A stretch of 64,000 bases of DNA from Moniliella sp. 'wahieum' (Eukaryota; Basidiomycota; Moniliellomycetes; Moniliellales; Moniliellaceae): the NCBI GenBank assembly GCA_003971905.1, contig RSEE01000004.1:620001-684000 (forward strand). The letters run 5' to 3'. Of the stretch, positions 53,631 through 64,000 are shown piece by piece (the stretch's first letter is position 1; every line of letters starts with the position of its first letter). A program made the position numbers and the translations under genes. A model generated the notes under the pieces. It did no database searches and was not told the origin of the DNA. It worked only from the letters and a program-made list of their open reading frames with translations.

Positions 53631-56600
53631 CTACCCACTTTCGCGGGACAGCTGCGTCGCCGCCGATTGGCGCCAGGCCAACAACATCGACGTCCGCATC
53701 GACTCGTCGTCCACCTCGTGCAACGACGACAAGGGTTGGCCCAACACGTACCGCTCGCACGTCAAGTCGTACGCGTCGGGGTTGAGCCATTCGCGACTCG
53801 CAGGCTCGGGCGGCGGGGCAGCCGTGGCCATCGCCATGGCCATCGCCATGGAATGCGATGACACGCCCGTCTCACCAGCAGCGTCGGACTCGCCGTCGTG
53901 CCGGTTCGGGGATCCCCCGACCAGGACCCAGCCTCGCCGCAGGCGCCTCTTTGCGCAGCAGCACAGGCAGGCGCGGCAGCGCGTGGTGCAGCGGATGGCT
54001 AGCAGCCAAGCTGGCGTCGGTCGACAAACGATCGTGTCCAGTGCCGAGGGACGCGACGAAGCGGCAGGCGGCGTGGGTAAAGGCCGCGCTGACCGCGCGG
54101 GCACAGCCTTCTCGGCGCCAGGCAGCGGGACCGGGACCGGCCCCACGGCGCCAAGGGGACGCAAGGGCGGTATCGGACACGGTACGCCCTCGGCGTGGTA
54201 CAGGCCCAGGCCCAGGCCGGCACCGGCACCGACACCGGCACAGGCATCGAACTTGCCGAGGTCGGAAACGATGGCGCGATGGAGTCGCACGCGGGAGGAG
54301 TGGATGCGGCGCTGTGCGTCGTGGCGGCTGTAGCGTCGCTCCCGTGAGAAGGGGCTACAGAGTGGGTGTGCGAATGCGAGTGCGAATGTGAGTGCGAGTG
54401 CGAGTGTGAGGGGGGAGGGGAAGTGGTCGAAGCATACGAAGGCGCAACAACGCCCGTGTGCCGAGCAGCGCTTGCGTCCCACCCTGTGCCACCGCAGGCA
54501 CCGGTCGGGTACGGTCTCCTGGCGCAGAGGGGCGAGGGAGGCAGGTGCCGGAGCCGGTGGAGATGAAGCCGAGGCGGGAGGATCGGATGGAGGCGGGCCC
54601 TTCTAAAGCGCCAAAGGGAGGCCAGCTTGCCTTTCCGGCCGCCTTTCTTCTCTGTCGCAAGTACTGGTTCTGATGTCGGGACCGGTCGAGGCGGTGCGGA
54701 TGTCGATGCCGATCGAGGTGGGGCGGATGTCGATGCCGATCGAGGTGGGGCGGATGTCGATGCCGATCGAGGCGGGCTGATGCCAGGGGCGATCGAGGCG
54801 GTGCTGGTGTCGCCGGTGATGCCTGGGCCGGCATCCGTCGAGGCTGAGCAACCGGGGCTGAAGAAGGAGGCAGACCTGCAGAGATGCTGTGAGCCGACGG
54901 CGATGCGGGTAGCAGCCACCTTGGGTGAGCTGGACCACGTCCAGCGAGCCCATGGCCGTTGTTTGCGCGGCTTGCGCTCGTCGACGGACTGTTCCAGCGC
55001 CGTGCGGCAGGGCAGCGGGATCTTCTCAGCCACAACAAACCATGGTCGGACCGGCTGTCGTCGGTAACGGTCGCCGCCGGACCAGGCAGGTGGAGCAGAA
55101 CCCAGTTGGCCGGCCGGTGCAGAATGTCTGTCCGCTCGCTCCACCCTCCGCCCAGCAGACAATCGGCCCAGACCTGGGCAAACAGAGGGTCAAACCCCTT
55201 TGGGTCGCTCGCATGCACGCTTTCCTCCTCGTGCAACGCGGGCAAACGGTCTTGCGCCGCCTCGTACGCTTGAGCCCACGCCGATTTCTCCGTCGGCCGC
55301 GGTTCCCACCCCCCCGCCGCGTCGGGAAGGGCCAAATGCAAGCTCGCCCGGCCCGAGCGATAAAAGCCTTCCTGGGTAAAGTCGGTCCACAACATAGTCT
55401 CGGGCCGCGCCGACGCTGCGGCCGGATTGTCGAAGCGTGAACGCCGTTGGGTCGTCCGGACCAAATCCCTGCGAGGCAAATTGACCCCAGGCCACTTGGC
55501 CAAAGGTGGTGCCCTTGGCACGGCCGCGGACCCAGAGGCAGATCCTGGACTGGAGCGTGGCCTGGAACCAGCTTGTGCAACACGTCCGACCAGTGCGGCG
55601 CGCCAGCTGTCTGGGCCAGATGGGTCTCCCACACACTCCACGGCGGGTCGCAGGCAGTGGAGAGGAGTTCGGGGCTGAACAAGCGCACGGCGCGTTCCAG
55701 GACAACGATGCGTTCTAGCGTAATGTGCCGTGGCAGCTGGTTGAGGTCAGAGCGGAGGCCATGCGGGTACTTGAGCACGTGCTCCTTGAGCCGCGGTGGT
55801 AGGCCCGTTACGCTGTGCGACAGGTGGCGCACGTAGGCTAGCAAGAGGTGCTCGGCAGCGTTGCTGGTACGGACATAGGCGAGGTAGGTCTGGTCAAACG
55901 AAGCATCGGTTGGCAGACCAAAGAGCAGCGGACCAAACATGCGTCCGATCCGCGAGGAGGTCATGCCGTTGGTACTGGAATGCGCCGCCACCGAGGAGAG
56001 CAACGAAAAGAGCGTCCGTAGCAGCTCGGCCTCGTTCGGGCCCAGACTCTGGACGAAGAGGGCAAAGGCAGAGGTGGGGTAGCCAGCACCTACGAAGGCA
56101 CGCAAATGAGTGTCAGAGAGAGATGAGAGCAAAGGGGGCTGAGGGGGGTTAGGCGGGGGGGGGGGTACGACTCACGCCGCTCGTCTGCACGCCATTGGAG
56201 ATACATGGTCATCAACAGAAAGCCTCGCTCGCGCACGTACGGCGCAGGGGGCGAACGCGCTTTGGAGCGCTTGGCAGGCTCGGCTGAGGCGGAAGGCAGG
56301 GCGATGCGCTTGGACACGCGGCACAGTGCCCACTTGACTAGCGCACTGAGGTCATGTGGGGTAGCGATGCGTGCTTCGCGGACAAAGCGGGGCGGCAGCG
56401 GCTGCTGCGGGGGCGGGATGATGGGTACGACCTGGGCCGCCGGCCCCGACAGGGGGCGGCGGGTAGCTGGAGGTACGGGCCAGCAGCGCATCGCAGCCCT
56501 CGACGGTCTGGTCCATGGCTAGGGCAGAGAAGAGCAGGGGAGAGTCGAGGCCGCGCTCGCGGAGCTGGGTGGCACACGCCTCGACCAGCGCCGCGGCCCG

Positions 56601-56723
56601 GACAGTGTCGAGCTCGACATGGAGGCCGCGACGAAAGTACCCGTCTGCAGGCGCGGCGAGCTGGGCGGTGCGAGCGAGGGTGTCGAGGGTGCCGGCCAGG
56701 CCGCGGCGGTCGCTGGGCGGCAT
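53631..56723 (-). CDS. MSB1: Msb1/Mug8-like (DUF1708) RhoGAP-fold polarity protein
   Basis: The start is ATG 56723 (MPPSDRRGLAGTLDTLART). The N-terminal domain includes LVEACATQLRERGLDSPLLF, HDLSALVKWALCRVSKR and RGFLLMTMYLQWRADER. An 86-bp intron (56090-56175) joins in frame to AGYPTSAFALFVQSLGPNEAELLRTLF and MTSSRIGRMFGPLLFGL, which is the RhoGAP-like Msb1 signature. The C-terminal half covers WTDFTQEGFYRSGR, a Pro/Ser region with a 27-bp repeat, and the terminal block REWLNPDAYDLTCERYVLGQ ending at 53631. Yeast Msb1 works with Cdc42/Rho1 and Bni1 at sites of polarised growth. Several frame breaks lie in the C-terminal half (near 55590, 55400, 55050, 54400). Confidence 0.78.
54696..54776 (-). 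repeat. 27-bp coding tandem repeat, three units
   Basis: Three almost identical 27-bp units inside the Msb1-like gene. On the minus strand one frame gives PPRSASTSA repeats and another SIGIDIRPT; the Pro/Ser frame joins better to flanking coding sequence. Confidence 0.85.
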
Positions 56724-58135
56724 GGCGTCGCGTGGGAGGAGATGGGGAGGGGAAGGAGGGAGATGGAGATGGGGATGGGCAAGCCAAGCCTAGCCAAGCC
56801 AGGGGCGCAAAGCACGGGCAGGAAAGAGTAGGTTATAGGAGGCTCACTTGAGCGATGATGATGCCATCCATGTCCTCGCTCCGCTTGAGGAGAATGGAGC
56901 GCCGTGGGCTCCATCGGCTAAGGCAGGCAGAGCAGGCGAGTTGGAGACTCAGCCGCTCAGTACCAGTGCCCGTCGCAGTCTGACGCAGCAGTCACTCGTC
57001 ACTGGTCCAGTCAGGCTCCGCCTCAGCCGCAGGGCACACCCCACACTGCTGATGTGCCCCACCCGCCGAGCACCCTACATTCCCACAGCAGCACACTGCC
57101 CCCGTCCGCCCCCGCCTGCCCCTCCGTCTCCGACACGCGACTGTGCTGCGGCGCCCAGCGGCACACACGCCCGCACGGGGGCAGTGGGCGCCACCGAGCC
57201 ATCTGCATCACGCATCATGCGTCGCAGCACTGTCCCCTCCGCATCCACCAGTGTCCGCGTCGCTCAGCGGCACGCCAGCCGCCGCTGCGTTCGTTCGCCC
57301 TCTTATTAGACCGTGCACGCTCAAAACCTCGGCAGGCGATTCCCTTCAGGCTTCAAGCTCCAAGCAGCCCAAGTCCACTCATGTTCTACAGCACCCGTGT
57401 GCTGCAGCGACTTTATTCCAATCCACCCTCTTCGTCTTCTGACCTGCCGCGCGGGCTGGCTTCCACAGCAGCCTCATCTCAGATCTCAGATCCCGTCGCA
57501 GCGGGCTGCCCACATCCGACTCCACAAGTGCCCGCGTCCATCCGTCACACGTCACGCGCCAGATCTATACGAGTGGCACTGGAGGCTAGTCACAGAGTTA
57601 GTAGTCCTATATAGTCAGTCACCTTGAAAGTCCGGGCCAATCGGAACCCAAAGCCCAAACACCAGTTCGTCTCTGCCCTTCTCTACCCCCGCCAAAGGCC
57701 ATAGCAGTGTGAAGACCATTTTTGAGCCTGTTTCTCCAACCGGGGCCAGGAGAATAGACTCTCGGTCCCTGTTGTGTGCTGCACGTATTTTTGTTTCTCT
57801 CTAGAAGTTGATGGGCCCTTTACAATCTATATAGAGTCTGGACCCACTAAGGGACGAGGGGGGTGCAGAGGGGAAGTTGCAGTGTGAAGGGTAGAAGAAA
57901 CGCCACGCACAGTTGATATATACCACACGGCAAAGCAACACAAACACAAACACGCCGCACGCCAAAAAACCACCACAGGCCTGTGCATAACCTCAAAAGG
58001 GTGCCTCCTTTTCAGTACAAACGAACAACACACGTCTCCCGAACACACAAACATATATGGCAACAGTATTGGTAACGTTGTCTTGATGCGTCTCTTCATC
58101 TTCTCTTGTGATGCATAAAACGCGTTCAACGTTTA

Positions 58136-58183
58136 ACACGGATGTGCCAAAACACGGATGTGCCAAAACACGGATGTACCAAG
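58136..58183 (+). repeat. Three-copy 16-bp tandem repeat
   Basis: Units of ACACGGATGTGCCAAA at 58136, 58152 and 58168, the third with one substitution (GTACC) and a different last base. Directly preceded by GTTCAACGTTTAAC, a heptamer pair. Confidence 0.9.
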
Positions 58184-60100
58184 ATGAAGAGGCAGTTTGT
58201 CCTTCGTCCGTGGCCGAGATGATAAGCACACACGACCTTATTGTGTATTAGATACGGTCATATGCTATAGACCATCTACCCCTGTTGCGTACCCTTCTCT
58301 AAGAAAGAGTTCCCCTCCTTGTTTCAGTGAGAGTCCACTGCCCCCCCTTTTTAGAAGAGTGAAGATGGGTCCTGTGGAGATCTGAAGATGGGGCTCCCTC
58401 GAGCCTGATTCAATCGCATTGGTGGTGCCGGTCGTGGTGGTGTTGTGGCCTAAACGGGAACCACAATGGAACTATTTCCCACATAGGCACATCAATAAGC
58501 GGCCAGTCGCCATCTCGGGCCTGGCTGATGTACAGCGAAGACAGAAGCGAGAGAAAAGAGTGGAGCTCCGTCTCCTTAGCCTGAGGAGGGATTAAAGAGA
58601 TGACCTTGACCACAAACGTACGCAGAAGAGTCGCCCTGTGGGACGTTGGACCACCGTGACCACAACTGGGCCATCAACTGACTCTTTCAAATCCCATTGT
58701 CCCTATATGGTTCGTCTCTCCTTCTTTTTGAATCCGCGAGAAGGAATACGGGGAACCCCGAGACCCAATTAAGGGCCCTCAAGCCAGGAGGCGAAAGGCA
58801 GTACACTCTCTGCTCCTTCGAGCACATATGAAGGGTATCGAGCGCTTAAGAAAGTGACCGCGATATACAATACTGGATGCCATACAGCAAGGCAGTTTGT
58901 GAGCGTCAAGCAAAAGCATTTCAAGCCTCCACTCTTCATCCTTCCAACTCATGGACGCAAAACCTGAATGGGAAACAGGTTATTCAAGCGACTTGCAGAG
59001 TTGGTGCTGGAAGCCATATCCAGTTTCTCATTTCACTCATGGGCAAGTCTTTATCACAACCTTCGAAAAGGCCAACGACGACCCTATATGGCTTAAAGGC
59101 CTCCTCGCCCGCTCGCCTCTCCCCCTTTTTCCCCTTTCGTGTTGTCACGTCAACATATAGACCGATACCGCTGTATCTGTTGTGAGCCTGCGTCTACTCC
59201 ATCCATTGTCTTCACGTGTTCGCTTTCCCTTCTCCGTCTTCTGTGTCCACGACCGACACTGTTTCCCGTTGGTTCATCGTTCGCCCTCTCTCCGTAGTGC
59301 GCGCGTAATCAACTCCGTATAATAGCTCATCCAGTAGACCACTAGAGGAAATGTAATTGCGGGGCCAGTTGGTCACGGTGCACAACAAAAGATTGTCATA
59401 GGGCACATAACCCCTAACCCTTCCCCTTTCGTTATCTTGTCTCGTTGTATCTTTCCAACATACCAACCATCGCCCGTACCGAGAAAAAAGGGGGCGTGGA
59501 GGTGACTGGTGACAGCCATGCAGCTGGAAGTCCTAACAGGAACGGGGAGTCCATATGATCTCTCACGCATGCAGCATTGCCCCCCGCGCCCTACTGCTAT
59601 ATAGATGCACCCTTCTAAAATATCCGCGCCTCGACAGGTCTCATTTGCAAGTGCTTTTCTCTTGCTTTTGGTGGGGGGAGCAGATATGTCAAAGACGATA
59701 CACTTTCCCTAGCAAGGAAAACAGGGCAATGAGGTATGGATGTCAGCCATAGCTTGGTTTGGAACTATTGCCCCCCCCCCTCTTCCGATCGGTACCAGGA
59801 GAGCATCAGGAGACGCTCAGAGAGATTAGGGGAAGGGGCACTTAATTTCCAGGCGCTTTCTTCTGCTGTTGCAATGGCCAAACCAATGTGTGGGGGCTGT
59901 TACATGTTATGACAAAAGTCGCCTTTACGTTGCAGGTGGCCGGACTTGCCGAAAGAGAGGAGGCCAGAAAAGGGGAAGACAGAACGTGGGCTGAGCGCTG
60001 ATCGAAACGACGGACGGACGTTGGGGTTGAAGGGTGAACGTTGACGCGTTGACGGGGCAAGTGTGGTGGTCACAGGAAGGGGATGGGCAGTGCGGGATGC

Positions 60101-60121
60101 GTTCAACGTTCAACGTTAAAC
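60101..60121 (+). repeat. Period-7 tandem repeat (GTTCAAC)
   Basis: GTTCAAC, GTTCAAC, GTTAAAC in direct succession, about 510 bp upstream of the Rac start. Confidence 0.9.
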
Positions 60122-60634
60122 AGCTGAGGCGGCGGCGCCGTTGGTTGCGATCGGCCATGCGAATAGAAGAGGGGGCGTGCGATGCCACAGCACAATGTGA
60201 AAGGGCGAGGCAGGAGGGGCAGGGGGCAGCAGACACGCGGCACGCAGCACGGGGCCCCAGTGCGCTGGTCGCGGGTTGGTCAGGCACGGGGCCACTGGGC
60301 TTGCCCCCCTCGGGAGGGCCGCAGGCGCAGTGTCGAGCGCGTGATGCCGCCCCGTGCGGGCGGAGGATGGGGCAGGGCGCCTGTGGTGGTCTGGGGGCGC
60401 GGTGCGGCGCGCGCTGCGGCTGTCTGGCCGGAGGCGGGGGGCGGATAATCCGCGCAAACGCAAGCCAGGCCGCAGACGCCGACTTCCATCGCCTGCTCGG
60501 CGTCCAGCCAGCCTCCTGTCGCCTGCTGTCTGTGCTGTTACTACCGCTTCTGCTACTGCTGCTGCCGCTGCTGCTGCTGCTGCCTTTGCCTCCGGCTGCC
60601 CCCCTCTGCTGTTCTGTTACGCCCACCCACGCCC

Positions 60635-61380
60635 ATGTCCGAGGTCCACCCGTCGCAGCAAACCATCAAGTGTGCGTCTCTGCCTCCTTCCCGCAGCGGC
60701 CGCCGTCTGCTACTCGGCACGCCGCCCTGTGCCCCCTCCCCACCCCCCTGTGTCCTTCCCGTCCGCTGAACCCTCCGGCTAACCCCCGCTGCCTTCTTTC
60801 TCCGCTGCTGCGCAGGCGTCGTTGTGGGAGATGGTGCTGTGGGAAAGACGTGCTTGCTCATCTCCTATACCACCAACTCCTTCCCCAGCGACTACATTCC
60901 CACCATCTTTGAGAACTACTCGGCTCAAGTCTTGGTCGATGGCAGACCCGTCCTCCTTGGCCTGTGGGACACGGCGGGTCAGGAAGACTACGACCGGCTG
61001 CGCCCGCTCAGCTACCGCAGACCGACGTGTTCTTGATCTGCTTCAGTCTTGTGTCGCCGCCGTCGTTTGAGAATGTGAAGAGCAAGTGGTGGCCCGAGAT
61101 CACGCACCACGCACCCCAAGTTCCCGCCCTGCTGGTTGGGACCAAACTGGACTTGCGCGACGACCGAGACACGTTGGCCAAACTGCGCGAGCGCCGGATG
61201 GGACCCATCTTGTATGCCCAGGGCTCTCAGTTGGCCCGAGAGATCGGAGCGGTCAAGTACATGGAGTGCTCGGCGCTGACCCAAAAGGGCCTAAAGGGCG
61301 TGTTTGACGAGGCGTTGCGCGCGGTCATCACCCCGGCCCCGCGCAAGCAACGAAAGAAGAACAATTGCCAGATCTTGTAA
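60635..61380 (+). CDS. RAC1: Rac-type Rho GTPase
   Basis: Exon 1 (60635-60671) encodes [12 protein letters not shown]; a 144-bp intron (60672-60815) splits the next codon. Exon 2 continues [20 protein letters not shown] (G1/P-loop), [30 protein letters not shown] (G3), [10 protein letters not shown] (G4) and [15 protein letters not shown] (G5), and ends [11 protein letters not shown] with a polybasic region and CAAX box (CQIL, geranylgeranylation type). [13 protein letters not shown] and the [12 protein letters not shown] insert region favour Rac over Cdc42 or Rho. One C is missing near 61015 ([12 protein letters not shown]), which breaks the frame in an otherwise perfect protein. The N-terminus carries about eight more residues than typical Rac. 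It acts at the plasma membrane in polarised growth. Confidence 0.94.
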
Positions 61381-62322
61381 CCGCTGCCCAGTACCCCTTC
61401 GCCCCCCTCCTCGTCCCCCTTCTCCGGCTGCGCCGCTAGTCGCTTTAAGCGCCCAGAATGCTCGCCACGGCGGTCACAGCTATTTAACTTCTGCCGCCCA
61501 CCGGGGAGGAGCAAGAGCAGGGAATGGTACCATCCCCGGGTTGGAAAGGGGACGGGAAGCCGGATGGCCATCGTCTGCCATCGATGGAGGAGAATAATGT
61601 GCCTCCACCCTCTTCTCTTAACCCCCGCCCAACCTCTTCCTCTTCTGTCCCATCCCATTACCCGCGCATTTTCGCTCAGATCTGGTCCAGGAGCTTCTTA
61701 TCTTAACCTTTCTCCCCTCCCTTCCCACCTTGGCTCCATCTCTGTCAACGTGATTGTCACGCTGCTTTTTCTGTCCCTCGCCTCCCTCCTTACCTCCGCT
61801 CCCGCTCCCGCTCCCGCTCCCTCTGTCCCTTCTGCTCCTGCCTCATAACTGGTGTATCTGTGTGGACGCACGAATTGCCATGACACGCCTCGGTATAATA
61901 GGTGTGGAGCCGCGCTCCTGCTTGCTGCATCTCTCGCTCGGTGGAGGAGGGGCAGGGCTGCTTGTACGAGCCATCAGCCGACGAACGACGTAGGCCTGCC
62001 GCCCTCTCCTACCTCCGTGCTGGCCAGACAGATAGGCAGGGACGGGTGCTCGGGAGAAGAAGCCGCGGTGGCCGCTCGGTTGCTGTGGGCCGACGCGCCG
62101 ACGGCTGCTCCACGCATCGCCCAATCACCCCGCTGGCCGTCCTCCGCCCGGCGCAGGGCACGGGGGCAAGTGACCTTGGCGGCGGGCGGGCGTGCTGGCT
62201 CCCACTGCTGAGCCACCCGAATCACCAATCACCAGTCACCGCCCACACCTGCCCATCCATCCTCCTGCGCTCAGGCCATCGTCCCTCCCGCCTCCATCGC
62301 CCGTACGCTGTCGCCGGCCACC
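61381..62322. other. Rac 3' region and promoter of the SMP-domain gene
   Basis: No gene is recognised. A CCCGCT repeat (61800-61820) is present. Open frames are short or compositionally forced. Confidence 0.5.
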
Positions 62323-64000
62323 ATGCAGGCGCTGCGCGACCTCGTCATCTTCGTCACCGGCGGCCTCACCTCCCCATCTGCCTCGCGTCGCCTGGCTCGT
62401 CCATGTCCTCCTCTCCCCTCTCCCGCCCGACCCGGCGGCCGAGTGGGCCGACGACCAAGACGCCCCGCCCGCGCCCGCCCCGCCCCTGCCCGTGCGCGAC
62501 GCCCAGCCAACGCGTGACCCCGACTGGTACCTCACCGCCCGCACGTCCTTGCGGACCTGGCACAGCACCGTCCGCCTCAGCGCGGCCAGCCCCACGTCGC
62601 TCGTGCGGGCTGGGTGCTGATCCGCCGCCAGTATATGGCGCCCGCCGTCAGCGAGTTGCGTCTCCAGCCCCATTCGTCTTCCCTCGCGCCTTCCCCTCCG
62701 CCTACGCCTGACCCCAGTCGTGTGAGCGTAGTGGGTGCCCCCTGGCACCGCGATGCGACGCTGGCTGTGCTGCGCGGGTCGATGCTATCTGTTTGCGCCT
62801 GCGCAGCAGGACGACTTGCCCGTCTCGGCGTACGTGACGCCCAAGCAAGCCCAAGCGCCGCTGGTGGACTCGCTGATACCCGTCGCCGCGTTGGACCTCC
62901 GGTTTGTGCTGATCGGCTTGCACACCGTGTACGGCGAGGCGCAAGATCCCAGCGAACATATTCGGGAGGGCGTTCTGTACAAACGCAAGAATGCTGTCCA
63001 GCTGCGCACGCACACGCAGGCGTTGGGAGTGTACACGGCCCCGCGCAAAGTGTCGGGTGCGGCTGCCGGCTCCTCGGCCTACGTTTGCTTCTCTCTTGGC
63101 GTCGTCGGGCGCCTCGTTGGATGGTACGGGTGCCGCACCAGGCGCGCCGTCCAAGGCGGTCAAAGCGTTTCTGTTTTGTCCCTCGGCGCCGGCGCTGGAA
63201 GATTGGTATACGGGGATTTATCTTGCGTCGCAGTTGCCCCTAGATGCACTCAGTGGCTTGCGTCTTCCCATCTCGCCGTCGGAGCTGGATGCGCAGATGG
63301 ACGCTGAGGATCCAGCCTGCGCTGCGCTCAACGTCTTGGTCGCCCGACTGTACCGCTCCATTGCACCTACTGCCGCCGCCGAGGCAGGCTTGATCGACAA
63401 GATGATGCGCAAGATCGCCCTGGCGCGCTTGCCTGCGATGCTGACGGACGTGCAGGTGCAGTCGGTCAACTTGGGCTCCTCGCCCCCGGCTGAGCAATTT
63501 GCGCATTGTTCCGCCCGAGGAGCGCCGGGTAGCGGAAGCACCGCTGTTTAAGGGGCTCAGCGCGTCGTCCGAAGCCGAAGATGCAGATGCAGCGTGCATC
63601 GAGATGGCGTTGGTGTTTGATGGCAATGTGCACATGAGCGCGTCGGCAAAGTTGGTCCTGTCCAATGGGTTTTCGTTTAGCTCCTTTTCGCTCGGCAAAC
63701 AGAAATCCGCGACGAACGGCGCTTCGTTGAGTACCGAGGAGGAACGGAAGGCCAATGAAAAGAAGGAGCAGGCCAAGAAGGGCAAAGACAAAAAGGGAGG
63801 CTACAAAGTCAACCTGATGATGGACATTGAGTTTACCCGGATTGCAGGGACGATGCGGTTGCTGGTCAAGCCGCCTCCGTCGGACCGGGTGTGTTTGCGT
63901 TGTCGAGCCGCCCGAATTGGGACTCAAAGTCACGCCGATTGTCAGCTCGCGCAGGTCGGGTGGCAGCCAGCGCTGGACCTCATCGACTCGAAAATCCGTG
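62323..64000 (+). CDS. NVJ2: Nvj2/TEX2-like PH + SMP lipid-transfer protein (3' end beyond window)
   Basis: Begins MQALRDLVIFVTGGLT with a hydrophobic N-terminal segment extending through RVAWLVHVLLSPL. Next are linker sequence (DPDWYLTARTSL), a PH-like region (RDATLAVLRGSMLYLF ... VPKQAQ-type strands ... KAVKAFLFCPSAPALEDWYT) and a region leading into the SMP fold: LIDKMMRKIALARLPAMLTD, VQVQSVNLGSSPP, IEMALVFDGNVHMSASAKLVLS, VNLMMDIEFTRIAGTMRLLV and KPPPSDRV followed in another frame by EPPELGLKVTPIVSS. The KPPPS(N/D)R motif within an SMP domain is typical of Nvj2 (yeast) and TEX2, which move lipids at ER-vacuole/ER-Golgi contacts. Frame breaks occur near 62370, 62610, 62800, 63110, 63490 and 63890. 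The C-terminus lies outside the window. Confidence 0.72.

Larger units (their letters stand above)
56724..60634. other. 3.9-kb gene-poor region, Msb1-like promoter to Rac 5' leader
   Basis: No gene is recognised. It includes ATCTCAG tandem (57476-57492), CGTCACA/CGTCACG (57543-57556), a three-copy 16-bp repeat (58136-58183), GTTCAAC tandem (60101-60121) and a CTG-rich tract in the Rac 5' leader (60541-60592). Between about 57.6 and 59.8 kb GC content is visibly lower than in coding regions. Confidence 0.5.

Noticed and set aside
53581-54391. Plus-strand proteins at 53.6-54.4 kb
   Set aside because: They are antisense to the well-supported C-terminal part of the Msb1-like protein, which contains normal mixed-composition sequence.
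60540-60600. Poly-Leu/Ser coding exon upstream of Rac
   Set aside because: It is a CTG/CTGCTA-type repeat in the 5' leader; the Rac start at 60635 gives the complete family N-terminus.

Overview
The window looks like nuclear DNA of a filamentous or dimorphic fungus, most likely a basidiomycete. Supporting signs are GC-rich genes with many short GT-AG introns (about 55-175 bp), a Rac GTPase, an Msb1/Mug8 RhoGAP-like protein, a RAM-pathway Sog2-like protein, conventional kinesin-1, a VTC subunit and divergent core-histone gene pairs. The lineage below phylum cannot be fixed from sequence alone.

Layout. 1-2651 (-) SOG2-like LRR protein, cut by the left edge; 3146-3979 (+) FAM210/DUF1279 mitochondrial protein; 4085-4660 (-) VTC1-like DUF202 protein; 4.7-6.1 kb ambiguous; 6099-6727 (-) ribosomal protein eL18; 7040-8109 (+) Tra2-like SR splicing factor; 8927-10682 (+) remnant of a CRE/Cnl1-like non-LTR retrotransposon; 11638-15393 (+) mucin-like single-pass membrane protein; 16565-16722 (-) ribosomal protein eL41; 19943-20448 (+) PMP3 proteolipid; 21378-22820 (-) SNX3-type PX protein with a very long N-terminus; 23732-25659 (-) GH79-like glycosidase with a C-terminal membrane segment; 28013-30033 (-) Ser-rich single-pass sensor-like protein; about 31.1-33.97 kb (+) unrecognised acidic/basic protein; 34713-36195 (+) TLC-domain protein; 36626-38309 (-) malate synthase; 39203-39514 (-) histone H4 divergent from 40223-40720 (+) H3; 41225-46485 a complete Ty1/copia retrotransposon with LTRs and target-site duplication; 47100-47588 (-) H2A divergent from 48378-48884 (+) H2B; 49724-52786 (+) kinesin-1; 53631-56723 (-) Msb1-like; 60635-61380 (+) Rac; 62323 to the right edge (+) Nvj2/TEX2-like SMP lipid-transfer protein.

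How the genes fit together. The four core histones sit as two divergent pairs about 6 kb apart, with a recent copia insertion in between. Both histone promoters carry the same repeated octamer-like element (core GTTCACA), a good candidate for a shared histone control site. Several neighbours belong to polarity and surface biology (Rac, Msb1-like, Sog2-like, kinesin-1, two single-pass surface proteins), but no operon-like logic is implied.

Two window-wide properties matter. First, very conserved genes (H3, H2B, eL18, Rac, kinesin, malate synthase) each carry one to a few 1-2 base losses, often in G/C runs, whereas H4, H2A, PMP3, eL41 and the TLC gene are intact. This points to base-level indel errors in the assembly, so coordinates of CDS features here span frame breaks. 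Second, the intergenic spacers are sprinkled with short tandem repeats whose period is nearly always 7 bp but whose sequence differs from place to place, which no standard annotation explains.
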